A stretch of 33,933 bases of DNA, taken from the NCBI GenBank assembly GCA_027081275.1, contig JALWKV010000253.1, positions 1-33,933 on the forward strand, in the 5' to 3' direction. The notes under the pieces are model-generated. The model saw nothing but the letters and a program-made list of their open reading frames with translations. It made no database searches and was not told the origin of the DNA. Shown here piece after piece: positions 26,134 to 33,933 of this stretch; positions within the stretch are counted from its first letter, which is position 1; each line of letters begins with the position of its first letter. The position numbers and the translations under genes are program-made. The stretch comes from Gammaproteobacteria bacterium. Lineage in GTDB: Bacteria; Pseudomonadota; Gammaproteobacteria; UWMA-0217.

Positions 26134-27381
26134 TCAACCCGCCACGGCCTCCCGTCGCGAGGCAAGCACCGCTTCGAGATAGCGCCGGTCACGGTGAATT
26201 CTCGACAGCAGGTTCGTGATCCGCGCGACATCATCGGGCTGCACGGCGTTACCGGTCGGAAAGGCAAGCACCCTTTCCAGTATCCTCTCCGTTGTCGGCA
26301 ACTGGAGATACGCCATCGGATAATAGGAGCGGTACGGCTCCATGCGATGGCAGCCTGGATAGAAGTATCGGCGCACATCGACATTTTCCGCCGCCATCAC
26401 CATGGCGAGCTCATCGCGCGACAGGCCGAACACCGACTCATCCACCTCGATGATGATGTATTGGTAGTTGTTCCGCTCTTCGAGCTGATATTCGAGCAGG
26501 TCGAGACCCGGGATGGCGCTGATGCCCTCGCGATAGGCAAGATAGTTCTCCCGGTTGTGGGCAACAAAGGCCTGCATGTTATCGAGCGAGACCAGCCCCA
26601 TCGCTGCCTGCACCTCGTTCATCTTTCCGTTTATGCCGAGGTAGGCGACGGAATCACGACCGTCGAAGCCGAAATTCTTCATCAACCGGATGCGCGCCGC
26701 GAGTTCGTCATCGTTGGTCACGACCGCGCCGCCCTCGAAAGTATTGATGAACTTGGTCGCGTGAAAACTGAACACTTCGGCGTTGCCGAACTGCCCGACC
26801 ATGTTTCCCTTGTAGGAGACGCCGAACGCATGCGCCGAATCGAAAAGCAGCTTCAGGCCATGTTTCTCCGCTATCTTTTCGAGCTTCTCGACATAACAGG
26901 GGCGCCCCCAGAGATTGACCGCCAAAATTCCGGTCGTTCGCGGCGTAATCAGGGCCTCGATACGCGAGGAATCGATGTGGTGGAGATTTTCATCGATGTC
27001 GCAGAAAACGGGCGTGATCTCCTGCCACTGCAAGGCATGGGCCGTCGCAACAAAAGTCATCGACGGCATGATCACCTCCCCCGTCATTCCCAGCGCGCGA
27101 ATGGCGATTTCAAGTGCGATCGTTCCATTGGCCATGGCGATGCAATGCTTGACGTTAGCGATCTCGGCGACACGTCGCTCGAATTCCTTGACGAGAGGAC
27201 CACCGTTACTGAGCATGCGTCGGTCCAGAATATCTTCGATGCGCGCGAGAATATCCTCCTTTAGTCCAATATTGGGTGTACCGACATGCAGGGGATGAGA
27301 AAACAGTGGCCGCCCCCCTTCAATAGCATAGCGGACTAGACTACGTGGCTGGATTAACATCGAACTCCCTTGCGTGACCAT
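26134..27381 (-). CDS. DegT/DnrJ/EryC1/StrS-type sugar aminotransferase
   Basis: PLP-dependent enzyme that probably puts an amino group on a nucleotide-linked keto-sugar. The 415-residue protein has the family layout: NGTIALEIAIRALGMTGEVIMPSMTFVATAHAL (about 85-117), the PLP-phosphate region LLFDSAHAFG (about 183-192), Schiff-base lysine K210 in SFHATKFINTFEGGAVV, and NGKMNEVQAAMG. Two starts are plausible: ATG 27381 (AAGG 8 nt upstream) and ATG 27360 (AAGGGAG 4 nt upstream). It lies between the glycosyltransferase and the methyltransferase on the same strand, fitting synthesis of an amino-sugar for flagellin. The exact sugar cannot be read from sequence. Confidence 0.88.
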   Translation of the reverse strand: MVTQGSSMLIQPRSLVRYAIEGGRPLFSHPLHVGTPNIGLKEDILARIEDILDRRMLSNGGPLVKEFERRVAEIANVKHCIAMANGTIALEIAIRALGMTGEVIMPSMTFVATAHALQWQEITPVFCDIDENLHHIDSSRIEALITPRTTGILAVNLWGRPCYVEKLEKIAEKHGLKLLFDSAHAFGVSYKGNMVGQFGNAEVFSFHATKFINTFEGGAVVTNDDELAARIRLMKNFGFDGRDSVAYLGINGKMNEVQAAMGLVSLDNMQAFVAHNRENYLAYREGISAIPGLDLLEYQLEERNNYQYIIIEVDESVFGLSRDELAMVMAAENVDVRRYFYPGCHRMEPYRSYYPMAYLQLPTTERILERVLAFPTGNAVQPDDVARITNLLSRIHRDRRYLEAVLASRREAVAG

Positions 27382-27433
27382 CTATTTTCCTTAACTCCTT
27401 CCTGAGCGCCACACTTGCCCCCCTATGCGTTCA

Positions 27434-27530
27434 CCCTGTCGTTGCATGAACTTCGGGCGTCAAATCGAGGAAGCGCTGTAATAGTGGCGTTTTCCTCGCA
27501 CCAAGGCGGAAACTCATGCAACACTAAGGG
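27434..27530. repeat. E2 miniature inverted-repeat element (short copy)
   Basis: The ends are CCCTGTCGTTGCATGAAC (27434) and, reversed from 27530, CCCTTAGTGTTGCATGAG, with a shared GCTGTAATAGTGGCG interior. It matches the larger element at 33622-33811. Its right end overlaps the last codons and the stop of the methyltransferase gene. I see no target duplication at this copy. Confidence 0.75.
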
Positions 27531-28299
27531 GGCCCCTCTTTTTCGATCTCATTATAAACAACGGCCTGTTCAGAAATTCACCCAGACGATCGTCCCGCCC
27601 AATATTTCTTGCCCCCACCTCACTGTAGACAACACGGCCACCGCTCAATCTCTCGGCGATCCCTATACTCTCAATATCCCAATATTCATCTACACCGTAC
27701 CGAATGAAGTCAATTACCTCTCTCTTCTCCCCATTCTCAAAAAGCGGATGGCGTATATCGCCCTTCCAGTTATAGCCGAGCTGGAAAACCAGATACTTGG
27801 CCATACTGGCCAACTGGCGCAGGGAATCCAGGATTGCACTCTTGGCCTGACTGACAGATCGAACCCCCACCCCATAGTCGTCTCCAACATGATGCAAGAC
27901 GTTCAACAAAAGGCATACATCGACCTCAAACCGGTCCCCATCTTCTTCAAAGCTGAGGTACCTGGAAACGACATCAACCCTGTCGTTCCATCCAAGAAGG
28001 GAAACAGCCTCCCGAACAAACTCACTATGGGCTTTGTTACCTTCAATATACAGCGCCTTCCGCACTCCTCTTTCGATCAGTTCCAGAGTGAAGTACCCCG
28101 TATTACCACCGACATCCGCAATAGTTGCATCATCAAAGGAAAGTCGACTCAGCATAAAATGCAGACGCTCTTCTTCCCATCTAGACCTCACATTACCTGA
28201 TACTCCATCCATCACCGACCTGATTGGCGATGCCAGCACCTGGTATTGACTATGCTTGCTAGCCTTGTCATACAACTCTGTCAAACGGCAGCTACTCAT
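27514..28299 (-). CDS. SAM-dependent methyltransferase (class I)
   Basis: A 261-residue cytosolic methyltransferase with a Rossmann SAM-binding motif IADVGGNTGYFTLELIERG (about 60-78), an acidic residue after beta-2 (ALYIEGNK, about 83-90), and VDVCLLLNVLHHVGDDYG (about 127-144). The target is unknown; an O- or N-methyl group on the filament glycan is the contextual guess. AAAGGAG precedes the ATG by 11 nt, and the start overlaps the ATP-grasp gene end by 8 bp. The final residues (about PLSVA) and the stop are encoded by the E2 element, so the native C-terminus was probably changed by the insertion. DNA here is clearly more A/T-rich than the flg genes. Confidence 0.82.
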   Translation of the reverse strand: MSSCRLTELYDKASKHSQYQVLASPIRSVMDGVSGNVRSRWEEERLHFMLSRLSFDDATIADVGGNTGYFTLELIERGVRKALYIEGNKAHSEFVREAVSLLGWNDRVDVVSRYLSFEEDGDRFEVDVCLLLNVLHHVGDDYGVGVRSVSQAKSAILDSLRQLASMAKYLVFQLGYNWKGDIRHPLFENGEKREVIDFIRYGVDEYWDIESIGIAERLSGGRVVYSEVGARNIGRDDRLGEFLNRPLFIMRSKKRGPLSVA

Positions 28300-29422
28300 A
28301 ACGATCTCGTCTCCTTTGTTCGAGGCAGTATCTGAGGGTGTCCTCCCTGCAAAAAAGGTCTGACACTCTTATCTTGCAGTAGTCCTGAAAAAAATCCTTC
28401 TCCGTGAATCGGTGAAATACAACGGACGATCCCGAACCGCCCATCCCATCAGACCAGAAATAATATTCGATAGATTCAGAGCGAGGAGGAACTCTCGGGA
28501 TGTCAAACCCACAGCCCCTAAGCAGCCCACCAAACAGATCTATATTATTGTCAACACAGAACTGCATTGGCCCCCATAAACGCGGATTCGCTTCAATCAT
28601 GCAGCAGGAGTCAGACACGTCATCGAGGCGCACTTCAACCATAATCAGACCATAAAACCCAATATCCTCAAGCATACTGACATATCTAGCTGCGCTATCA
28701 GTCAGGTGAAAATCCGAACGCTTCGCCAGTATGATTGATCCACCCCCAACTTGCTGGAGGAGATTTTCCTGAGAAAAGACAACAGTTTCTGATACACCAT
28801 CTCGCTTGGCAATATATGCGAGCAAATAGACACTTCTACCCTCAACATACTGTTGAAAAAAATAGTCGCGCCCATCTTCCCCGCACTGAAAGCGATCATA
28901 CTCCTCGTGGGAAGTAATGATATATGGCAAAAGCTGCTTCCCAGATGAGGACAAATACGACCGTGGCTTTGCCACAAATGGGAGCTCGTCTGGAATCGTG
29001 CCATATTCCTTTGGCACATCAAGACCATACTCCTGGCATATTCCACAAAAACTATGCTTATCTGATATTCGTTCGTATAGGTTTCGATCAACCAATGGCA
29101 CGATGCAGCGATCCGACTCGATATACTCCCTATATCTGAGCAGAAATCGGTTCAGATACTCCGAAGATGGCAGGATAACAACTTTCGCACAACCATGATC
29201 ATCATATAGTGAGCGAACCCATCCAGTGACAAGATCGACACCCAGCCCCCCCCCATTCCTTACAGCAAAGACTTTGTCGCTGTAATCGGTCAGAAATATA
29301 GGGTCATCTCTATCTTTAGCGACAATAAAGAACGGCACCCGAAACTCAGTCGCCCACCTACAAAACGATACAACGGCCCGGAAGTTGTACCCCGACACAA
29401 TCAAAACAGCTTGTTTACTCAT
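28292..29422 (-). CDS. ATP-grasp family ligase
   Basis: A 376-residue ATP-dependent carboxylate-amine/thiol ligase-like enzyme. It has an N-terminal Rossmann-like preATP domain (VLIVSGYNFRAVVSFCRWATE), an ATP-lid region with FVAKPRSYLSSSGKQLL (about 147-163), FFQQYVEGRSVYLLAYIA (about 187-204), and the metal-binding segment MVEVRLD ... CMIEANPRLWGPMQF (about 260-290). Substrates are not deducible. Next to an amino-sugar aminotransferase it could attach an amino acid or acyl group to a sugar amine. It is first in the minus-strand run, with no promoter I could recognise. Base composition is A/T-richer than the surroundings, suggesting transfer. Confidence 0.82.
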   Translation of the reverse strand: MSKQAVLIVSGYNFRAVVSFCRWATEFRVPFFIVAKDRDDPIFLTDYSDKVFAVRNGGGLGVDLVTGWVRSLYDDHGCAKVVILPSSEYLNRFLLRYREYIESDRCIVPLVDRNLYERISDKHSFCGICQEYGLDVPKEYGTIPDELPFVAKPRSYLSSSGKQLLPYIITSHEEYDRFQCGEDGRDYFFQQYVEGRSVYLLAYIAKRDGVSETVVFSQENLLQQVGGGSIILAKRSDFHLTDSAARYVSMLEDIGFYGLIMVEVRLDDVSDSCCMIEANPRLWGPMQFCVDNNIDLFGGLLRGCGFDIPRVPPRSESIEYYFWSDGMGGSGSSVVFHRFTEKDFFQDYCKIRVSDLFCREDTLRYCLEQRRRDRYE

Positions 29423-30076
29423 CTCATTATCGCCAACGCCACATTCCGAACAACGTGAAGCAACTTCCGGCTGGGCTCAACCGTAATTGACATCCAAGAA
29501 GCAGCTCCGGCGAGCGTGCTTTTCGAACACTCATATTCACACGCCCCTCATATCGGAGAACCCACGTAGAACAACTCATACAAGGCCATTCTGAGCCTCG
29601 AAATGCATGATGGGGCGACATTCTTGGCGTCCAACCTGCAGGTTATCGTCATAATCGACCAGTCACGGCTTAAGCGCCCCCGGCCGATCGAAGCCCATCA
29701 CAATCGTCTCTACCGGTCCGTTAGATTGCATCTCATGAAGAAAGGTTGATCTGCCAAGCTCACGTCTGCGGCAGGAGCCGAAATAGGTTAGGCAATAGTT
29801 GTGCCAGAACAGCACTTACTGACAGCCGGCTCAGATCAACGGATTGCCGGTGGTGGGCCTTCAGAAGTGTCAAGCCGTTGACGAAAGCCGTAGGCCATAT
29901 AACTGAGCGCCAGTTGAGAGCAATATCAGAGCAAATCGTGGACGCTAACCCTAAACGGACTTTGCCAAGCATGAAACAGTGTCACATCATGTCGCCTGCT
30001 CAAGCACTCACTTTTCCAGTCTATCTGCCCTCTCATACCGTTCGGCCGTATCATCAGACTTGAGCCGCTCACAGAC
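29423..30076. other. about 650-bp intergenic stretch without a recognisable gene
   Basis: Only short frames with no family resemblance are open here, on either strand. There are no clear hairpins, terminal repeats or transposase motifs. Composition is A/T-richer than the flg genes. It should contain the promoter of the minus-strand modification cluster, but I cannot point to one. Confidence 0.5.
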
Positions 30077-30103
30077 TAAATTCTTCCCGCCTCGGACCGA
30101 TAA
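30077..30103 (+). promoter_or_regulatory. sigma-28 promoter for flagellin 1
   Basis: TAAA (30077-30080), exactly 15 nt, then ACCGATAA (30096-30103), one mismatch from GCCGATAA. The block CCGATAACCCCCTTG is shared with the flagellin 3 promoter. Confidence 0.85.
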
Positions 30104-30179
30104 CCCCCTTGCAATCAGGATCAAGCGCCTCCTGCCCGGAGGCCGTCATTACTTTGACATAGGGAAATAGGACAAGATT

Positions 30180-31034
30180 ATGCCTCAGACAATCAACACC
30201 AACATGTTTTCGCTCAACGCCCAGCGCAACCTGGATCGTTCCCAGGGCGCCATGGGTAAAGCCATTCAGCGCCTCTCATCGGGCCTGCGCATCAATAGTG
30301 CGAAAGACGACGCCGCCGGCCTGGCCGTCGCCGAAGGCATTACATCAAAAATCCGCGGCCTGGACGTTGCAGCACGGAATGCCAACGACGGCATCTCGCT
30401 GGCGCAGACCGCAGAAGCGGCTCTGGGCGAGATCACCAACAACCTGCAGCGTATCCGTGAACTGGCCGTTCAATCCGCCAACGGGACGCTCGGCGACACC
30501 GAGCGCGGTTACCTGCAGACGGAAGTAGACGAACTGACTGCGGAAATCGCGCGTATCGTCGACGACACTGAATTCAATGGTAGCAAGCTGTTCAGCGCGA
30601 CCGGTGCGGCAAGCTCCGTCGAGATCCAGGTCGGTGCCAACAGCGGCGAGAAGATCACCATCACCAACAACAGCCTGACCGGCTTGAACGCTTACGGCAC
30701 TGCCGCCAAGACAGTCGATATCTCGACCCAATCCGCGGCCGAGGCCGTCCTCGACACTGCATCAGGCTCTACAACCGGCATGGACGCGGACATCGGCAGA
30801 GTCATCAACACCCGTTCGCAAATGGGAGCGATCCAGAACCGCTTCGAGTCGGTCATCTCCAACATCAACAGCTACAAGGAAGGTCTCCAGGCCGCGCATT
30901 CGCGAATCATGGATACCGACTATGCCGAGACAACCGCCGAGCTGGCTCGTACCCAGGTGCTGCAGCAGGCCGGTGTCGCCATGGTCGCGCAGGCCAACCA
31001 GTTGCCGCAGGGCGTACTGCGACTGCTTGGATAA
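30180..31034 (+). CDS. fliC: flagellin, copy 1
   Basis: Filament subunit exported through the flagellum. The 284-residue protein has the conserved D0/D1 N-terminus ([37 protein letters not shown], about 5-55) and C-terminus ([38 protein letters not shown], about 216-284), with only about 60 variable residues between, so there is essentially no outer D2/D3 domain. Ser/Thr in the middle ([14 protein letters not shown]) are possible glycosylation sites. AGGA lies about 9 nt before the ATG. A strong terminator follows. Three paralogues stand in tandem; this one is closest to copy 3. Confidence 0.96.
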   Translation: MPQTINTNMFSLNAQRNLDRSQGAMGKAIQRLSSGLRINSAKDDAAGLAVAEGITSKIRGLDVAARNANDGISLAQTAEAALGEITNNLQRIRELAVQSANGTLGDTERGYLQTEVDELTAEIARIVDDTEFNGSKLFSATGAASSVEIQVGANSGEKITITNNSLTGLNAYGTAAKTVDISTQSAAEAVLDTASGSTTGMDADIGRVINTRSQMGAIQNRFESVISNINSYKEGLQAAHSRIMDTDYAETTAELARTQVLQQAGVAMVAQANQLPQGVLRLLG

Positions 31035-31055
31035 GCGGCTTCGGCTGCTCCACGC

Positions 31056-31090
31056 AAAAGGCCGTGAAGCAATCGCCTCACGGCCTTTTT
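31056..31090 (+). terminator. intrinsic terminator after flagellin 1
   Basis: AAAAGGCCGTGA (31056-31067) and TCACGGCCTTTT (31078-31089) pair perfectly across a 10-nt loop and end in a T-run. Confidence 0.9.
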
Positions 31091-31220
31091 CATTTTTACA
31101 TTCCCGTCATTGCCTCCGACGACGGATAAAACCGTTCATGCCCGTCTATCCACCGTTCGTCTGCCGGATCAGGAGACCGGCACATCGATACTAAAGTTCC
31201 TGGCGAACCTGCCGAAAACC

Positions 31221-31237
31221 TTGGTAAGCCATTTGCA
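31221..31237 (+). promoter_or_regulatory. candidate sigma-54 promoter for flagellin 2
   Basis: TTGGTAAG-CCAT-TTGCA has the exact GG-N10-GC spacing of RpoN sites and the -12 TTGCA, with two mismatches in the -24 box. The start would be near 31248, 36 nt before the flagellin 2 ATG. No acceptable sigma-28 site is visible for this gene. Confidence 0.55.
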
Positions 31238-31283
31238 CTGGCTTGCACACAACAAAAACAAATAATAAGAAAGGTAACCAACA

Positions 31284-32120
31284 ATGCCTCAGACTATCAA
31301 CACGAACATGTTCTCTCTCAACGCTCAGCGGAACCTCAACCGTTCGCAGAGCGCCATGGGACAGGCAATCCAGCGACTCTCCTCGGGACTCCGCGTCAAC
31401 AGTGCAAAGGACGATGCGGCCGGCCTTGCCGTAGCCGAGGGGATGACTTCCAAGATTCGCGGTCTGGACGTCGCCGCGCGCAATGCCAACGACGGCATCT
31501 CTCTGGCGCAGACCGCGGAAGCAGCACTCGGCGAGATCACCAACAACCTGCAGCGCATTCGCGAACTGGCGGTTCAGTCCGCCAACGGCACGCTGGGTGA
31601 TACCGAGCGCGGTTACCTGCAGACTGAGGTCGACGAGCTGACGGCCGAGATCACCCGCATCATCGACGACACCGAATTCAACGGCACCAAGCTCTTCGCG
31701 GCCGACGCCACTGCTACCGTCCAGGTCGGCGCCAACAGCGGCGAGAACATCGATATCACAATGAGCAGCCTCAAAGGATTGAACGCATATGGTGCAGGAG
31801 CGAAACAGGTAGACATCAGCACCCTCACTGGCGCGGAAGCAGTACTCGCTGCGGGTAGCGGGGGAATGACGGAAGACATCAATACAGTCATCAATACCCG
31901 CTCCAGGATGGGCGCGATCCAGAACCGCTTCGAGTCGGTCATCTCCAACATCAACAGCTACAAGGAAGGTCTCCAGGCCGCACGCTCGCGGATCATGGAC
32001 ACCGACTACGCCTCCACCACTGCCGAGCTGGCGCGCACCCAGGTGCTGCAGCAGGCGGGCATCGCCATGGTCGCACAGGCCAACCAGATTCCCTCTGGCG
32101 TCCTGCGACTGGTCGGTTAA
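31284..32120 (+). CDS. fliC: flagellin, copy 2
   Basis: Filament subunit of 278 residues, with the same conserved N- and C-terminal helices as its neighbours but the most divergent of the three in the middle (about 140-210; DITMSSLKGLNAYGAGAKQVDISTLTGAEAV) and in the C-terminal tail ([24 protein letters not shown]). AAAGGT lies 8 nt before the ATG. Its promoter region differs from those of copies 1 and 3 and carries a sigma-54-like site. A hairpin with a T-run follows the stop. Confidence 0.95.
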   Translation: MPQTINTNMFSLNAQRNLNRSQSAMGQAIQRLSSGLRVNSAKDDAAGLAVAEGMTSKIRGLDVAARNANDGISLAQTAEAALGEITNNLQRIRELAVQSANGTLGDTERGYLQTEVDELTAEITRIIDDTEFNGTKLFAADATATVQVGANSGENIDITMSSLKGLNAYGAGAKQVDISTLTGAEAVLAAGSGGMTEDINTVINTRSRMGAIQNRFESVISNINSYKEGLQAARSRIMDTDYASTTAELARTQVLQQAGIAMVAQANQIPSGVLRLVG

Positions 32121-32142
32121 CAACAAATCGTTCGACACAGAC

Positions 32143-32178
32143 GCCGGTTCCGGGCACTGTCCGGGGCCGGCATTTTTT
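32143..32178 (+). terminator. intrinsic terminator after flagellin 2
   Basis: GCCGG..CCGG pairs with CCGG..CCGGC around a short loop (32143-32171) and is followed by ATTTTTTG. Confidence 0.85.
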
Positions 32179-32445
32179 GTTTGCAATCAGCAAAACACCT
32201 GCATTCGTTTCGGTGCAAGAAATGCACCCCACATCGTAGGAGAGCATCCCCCCCTGAGGTCTCACGCAGGGTGCGTACCACGCAGCAGGCATGGCTGCGA
32301 CAATACACGCAGCGATCAGTAATGCTCCCTTCCCCTCCGCTCAAAGGAATCCGATACCATCGCGGTTACCCACATACCAGGACGACGGATCGTCGCTTTT
32401 TTATTCCCGCCAGTCGGCAGCCGCCGCTGATGCCCGGAAAACGGC

Positions 32446-32472
32446 TAATGACGCCCCGCCCGCCGCCGATAA
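32446..32472 (+). promoter_or_regulatory. sigma-28 promoter for flagellin 3
   Basis: TAAT (32446-32449), exactly 15 nt, then a perfect GCCGATAA (32465-32472). Only the last base of the -35 differs from consensus. The rest of the gap from 32180 holds a GTGCAAGAAATGCACC-type palindrome at about 32212 and no gene. Confidence 0.82.
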
Positions 32473-32554
32473 CCCCCTTGACCCCACGATCGAAAGCGGT
32501 TGCACAAGATACCGCCCGTGGAACGAAACAGACAATAAACAATAGGGATGAATC

Positions 32555-33397
32555 ATGCCTCAGACAATCAACACCAACATGTTTTCGCTCAACGCCCAGC
32601 GCAACCTGGATCGCTCGCAGGGCGCCATGGGTAAAGCCATTCAGCGCCTCTCTTCGGGCCTGCGCATCAACAGCGCGAAAGACGACGCCGCCGGCCTGGC
32701 CGTCGCCGAAGGTATCACCTCGAAAATCCGCGGCCTGGACGTTGCCGCGCGCAATGCCAACGACGGCATCTCGCTGGCACAGACTGCCGAAGCGGCGCTC
32801 AGTGAAATCACCAACAACCTCCAGCGCATTCGCGAACTGGCGGTTCAGTCCGCCAACGGTACGCTGGGCGACACCGAACGCAGCTACCTGCAAACAGAGG
32901 TAGACGAGCTGACTTCGGAAATCAAGCGGATCGTCGATGACACCGAGTTCAACGGCACCAAGCTGTTTGCAGCATCCAGTACGGTCGACATCCAGGTTGG
33001 TGCCAATAGCGGCGAGAAGATCACTCTGACAACTACAGATCTCACAAACCTGAACGCCTATGGTGGCGCAGGGAAAGTAGATATCTCAACACAAACTGCC
33101 GCAGAAGCGGTTCTTGACACCGCCTCTTCGAGCACGACAGGAATGGACGCCGACATCGGAAAAGTAATCAACACCCGTTCCGAAATGGGTGCCGTGCAGA
33201 ACCGCTTCGAGTCGGTCATCTCCAACATCAACAGCTACAAGGAAGGTCTCCAGGCTGCGCGTTCGCGGATCATGGATACCGACTATGCCGAGACAACCGC
33301 CGAGCTGGCTCGCACCCAGGTGCTGCAGCAGGCAGGCGTCGCCATGGTAGCCCAGGCCAACCAGTTGCCGCAGGGCGTGCTGCGACTCCTCGGCTAA
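32555..33397 (+). CDS. fliC: flagellin, copy 3
   Basis: Filament subunit of 280 residues. The first 75 or so residues and the last 70 are nearly identical to copy 1 ([40 protein letters not shown]), while the middle (about 140-205; [22 protein letters not shown]) differs. Outer domains are absent as in the other copies. ATAGGGA lies about 7 nt before the ATG. Behind a sigma-28 promoter, it probably contributes to the same filament as copy 1. Confidence 0.96.
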   Translation: MPQTINTNMFSLNAQRNLDRSQGAMGKAIQRLSSGLRINSAKDDAAGLAVAEGITSKIRGLDVAARNANDGISLAQTAEAALSEITNNLQRIRELAVQSANGTLGDTERSYLQTEVDELTSEIKRIVDDTEFNGTKLFAASSTVDIQVGANSGEKITLTTTDLTNLNAYGGAGKVDISTQTAAEAVLDTASSSTTGMDADIGKVINTRSEMGAVQNRFESVISNINSYKEGLQAARSRIMDTDYAETTAELARTQVLQQAGVAMVAQANQLPQGVLRLLG

Positions 33398-33404
33398 CTG
33401 GCAC

Positions 33405-33435
33405 GGGGGCTGCTGCAACGGATCTGCGGCGGCCC
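33405..33435 (+). terminator. weak hairpin after flagellin 3
   Basis: GGGGCTGCTGC pairs with GCGGCGGCCCC around a 9-nt loop with two G-T pairs. No T-run follows, so termination strength is doubtful. Confidence 0.45.
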
Positions 33436-33621
33436 CATTCCCCACCCCCCGTTTTCTCCACTGACAACATGACAGTAGAGGCACGCCATTAAAACAGTGC
33501 CGTCAGATCGGCGGGAAGAGAAAACGTAACGTAAGTATTATTCAGCTTGGGCGAAGGCGCCCCCGTAACTGCTCAGATTGCCCCTGAAATCTGACAGTTC
33601 AAGGCAGAAAATGTGAGTTTA

Positions 33622-33811
33622 CCCTATCGTTGCATAAAGTTCTGTCTCGACCCGTGGGAAATGCTGTAATAGTAGCGTTTGACGCTATTTTCCGGTCTGT
33701 CGCTAGACCGAACCATTGGTTAGGTCTAGCGACAGACCGGGAACAGGTATCAAACACCTATATTTACAGCGTTTCCTCGCTTTGACACCCGAAGTTTATG
33801 CAACGTTAGGG
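33622..33811. mobile_element. E2 miniature inverted-repeat element (long copy) inserted in E1
   Basis: The ends are CCCTATCGTTGCATAAAG and, reversed, CCCTAACGTTGCATAAAC. It is flanked by TTTA at 33618-33621 and 33812-33815, a 4-bp target duplication confirmed by comparison with the uninterrupted E1 copies. It encodes no transposase, so it is a non-autonomous element. Confidence 0.85.
33692..33740. repeat. perfect 18-bp stem palindrome at the centre of E2
   Basis: The left arm 33692-33709 (beginning CCGGTCTGTCGC) and right arm 33723-33740 are exact inverse complements around a 13-nt spacer. The short E2 copy at 27434 lacks it, so it may be a third-level insertion or the part deleted from the short copy. 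Confidence 0.85.
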
Positions 33812-33933
33812 TTTACAAGTGTAAATGACCATTTTCGAACGCAGAAATGGCGGATTTCAGGGGTGAGCTGAGTAGTTACTACGTAGCAAGCTCCACTTGC
33901 AGGAGGAGCACGAAATAACAACAACAACGCCTC

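Larger units (their letters stand above)
33531..33879. repeat. E1 miniature element, copy D, split by an E2 insertion
   Basis: An outer left unit (ATTATTCAGCTTGGG, about 33536) is followed by the inner left arm GTAACTGCTCAGATTGCC at 33565; the right end at 33879 reads, reversed, GTAACTACTCAGCTCACC. Removing 33622-33811 and one TTTA restores the same interior as copies B and C (GTGAG-TTTAC-AAGTGTAAATG). It lies after flagellin 3 and before whatever gene follows the window. Confidence 0.85.

Noticed and set aside
29746-30063. 105-codon plus-strand frame before flagellin 1
   Set aside because: No family resemblance, no ribosome site, and it runs toward the flagellin promoter region.
31107-31129. 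Possible sigma-28 promoter for flagellin 2 (ACGGATAA)
   Set aside because: The -10 has two mismatches and there is no TAAA-like -35 at the right distance. The sigma-54-like site nearer the gene fits better.

Overview
The window comes from a Gram-negative, GC-rich gammaproteobacterium. The signs are AnmK, ErpA, P- and L-ring flagellar genes, an OapA/MepM-type M23 peptidase, and the order argC / DUF6776 / bactofilin / erpA / anmK / M23 / tyrS, which is typical of Chromatiales-like lineages (from memory, not searched). It is a chromosomal locus for polar-type flagella, preceded by a housekeeping block.

Layout. (1) 1-6757, housekeeping. tyrS is on the minus strand, followed by a near-ideal sigma-70 promoter that points out of the window and looks rRNA-type. 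An M23 peptidase and anmK are on the plus strand; then, on the minus strand, argC, a DUF6776 membrane protein, a bactofilin and erpA. (2) 6834-8549, minus strand: flgA, flgM, flgN. (3) 9323-12273, plus strand: flgBCDE behind a sigma-54 promoter. (4) 12937-17408: flgFGHIJ, separated from flgE by about 660 bp packed with palindromes. (5) 17694-20795: flgKL behind a sigma-28 promoter that lies in the 3' end of flgJ. (6) 21076-21885: a CsgG/HfaB-like lipoprotein. (7) 22030-29422, minus strand: a probable flagellin-modification cluster (giant multi-domain glycosyltransferase, DegT-type aminotransferase, SAM methyltransferase, ATP-grasp enzyme). (8) 30180-33397: three short flagellin paralogues, each with its own promoter and hairpin. 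(9) 33398-33933: nested miniature elements.

How it fits together. The promoters I can read give a two-step hierarchy. Sigma-54 sites drive early genes (flgA and flgB divergently; possibly flagellin 2). Sigma-28 sites drive late genes (flgM, flgKL, flagellins 1 and 3). FlgM is the sigma-28 antagonist and FlgN the FlgK/FlgL chaperone, so the checkpoint genes and their targets all lie here.

The least expected signal is a family of miniature inverted-repeat elements (called E1 here). Copies lie between the promoter and the start codon of three separate flagellar transcripts (flgM, flgA, flgK). A fourth copy follows flagellin 3 and has itself been split by a second element (E2) with a visible 4-bp target duplication. 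Another E2 copy supplies the last codons and stop of the methyltransferase gene. No CRISPR array, tRNA, rRNA body or intact transposase was seen.
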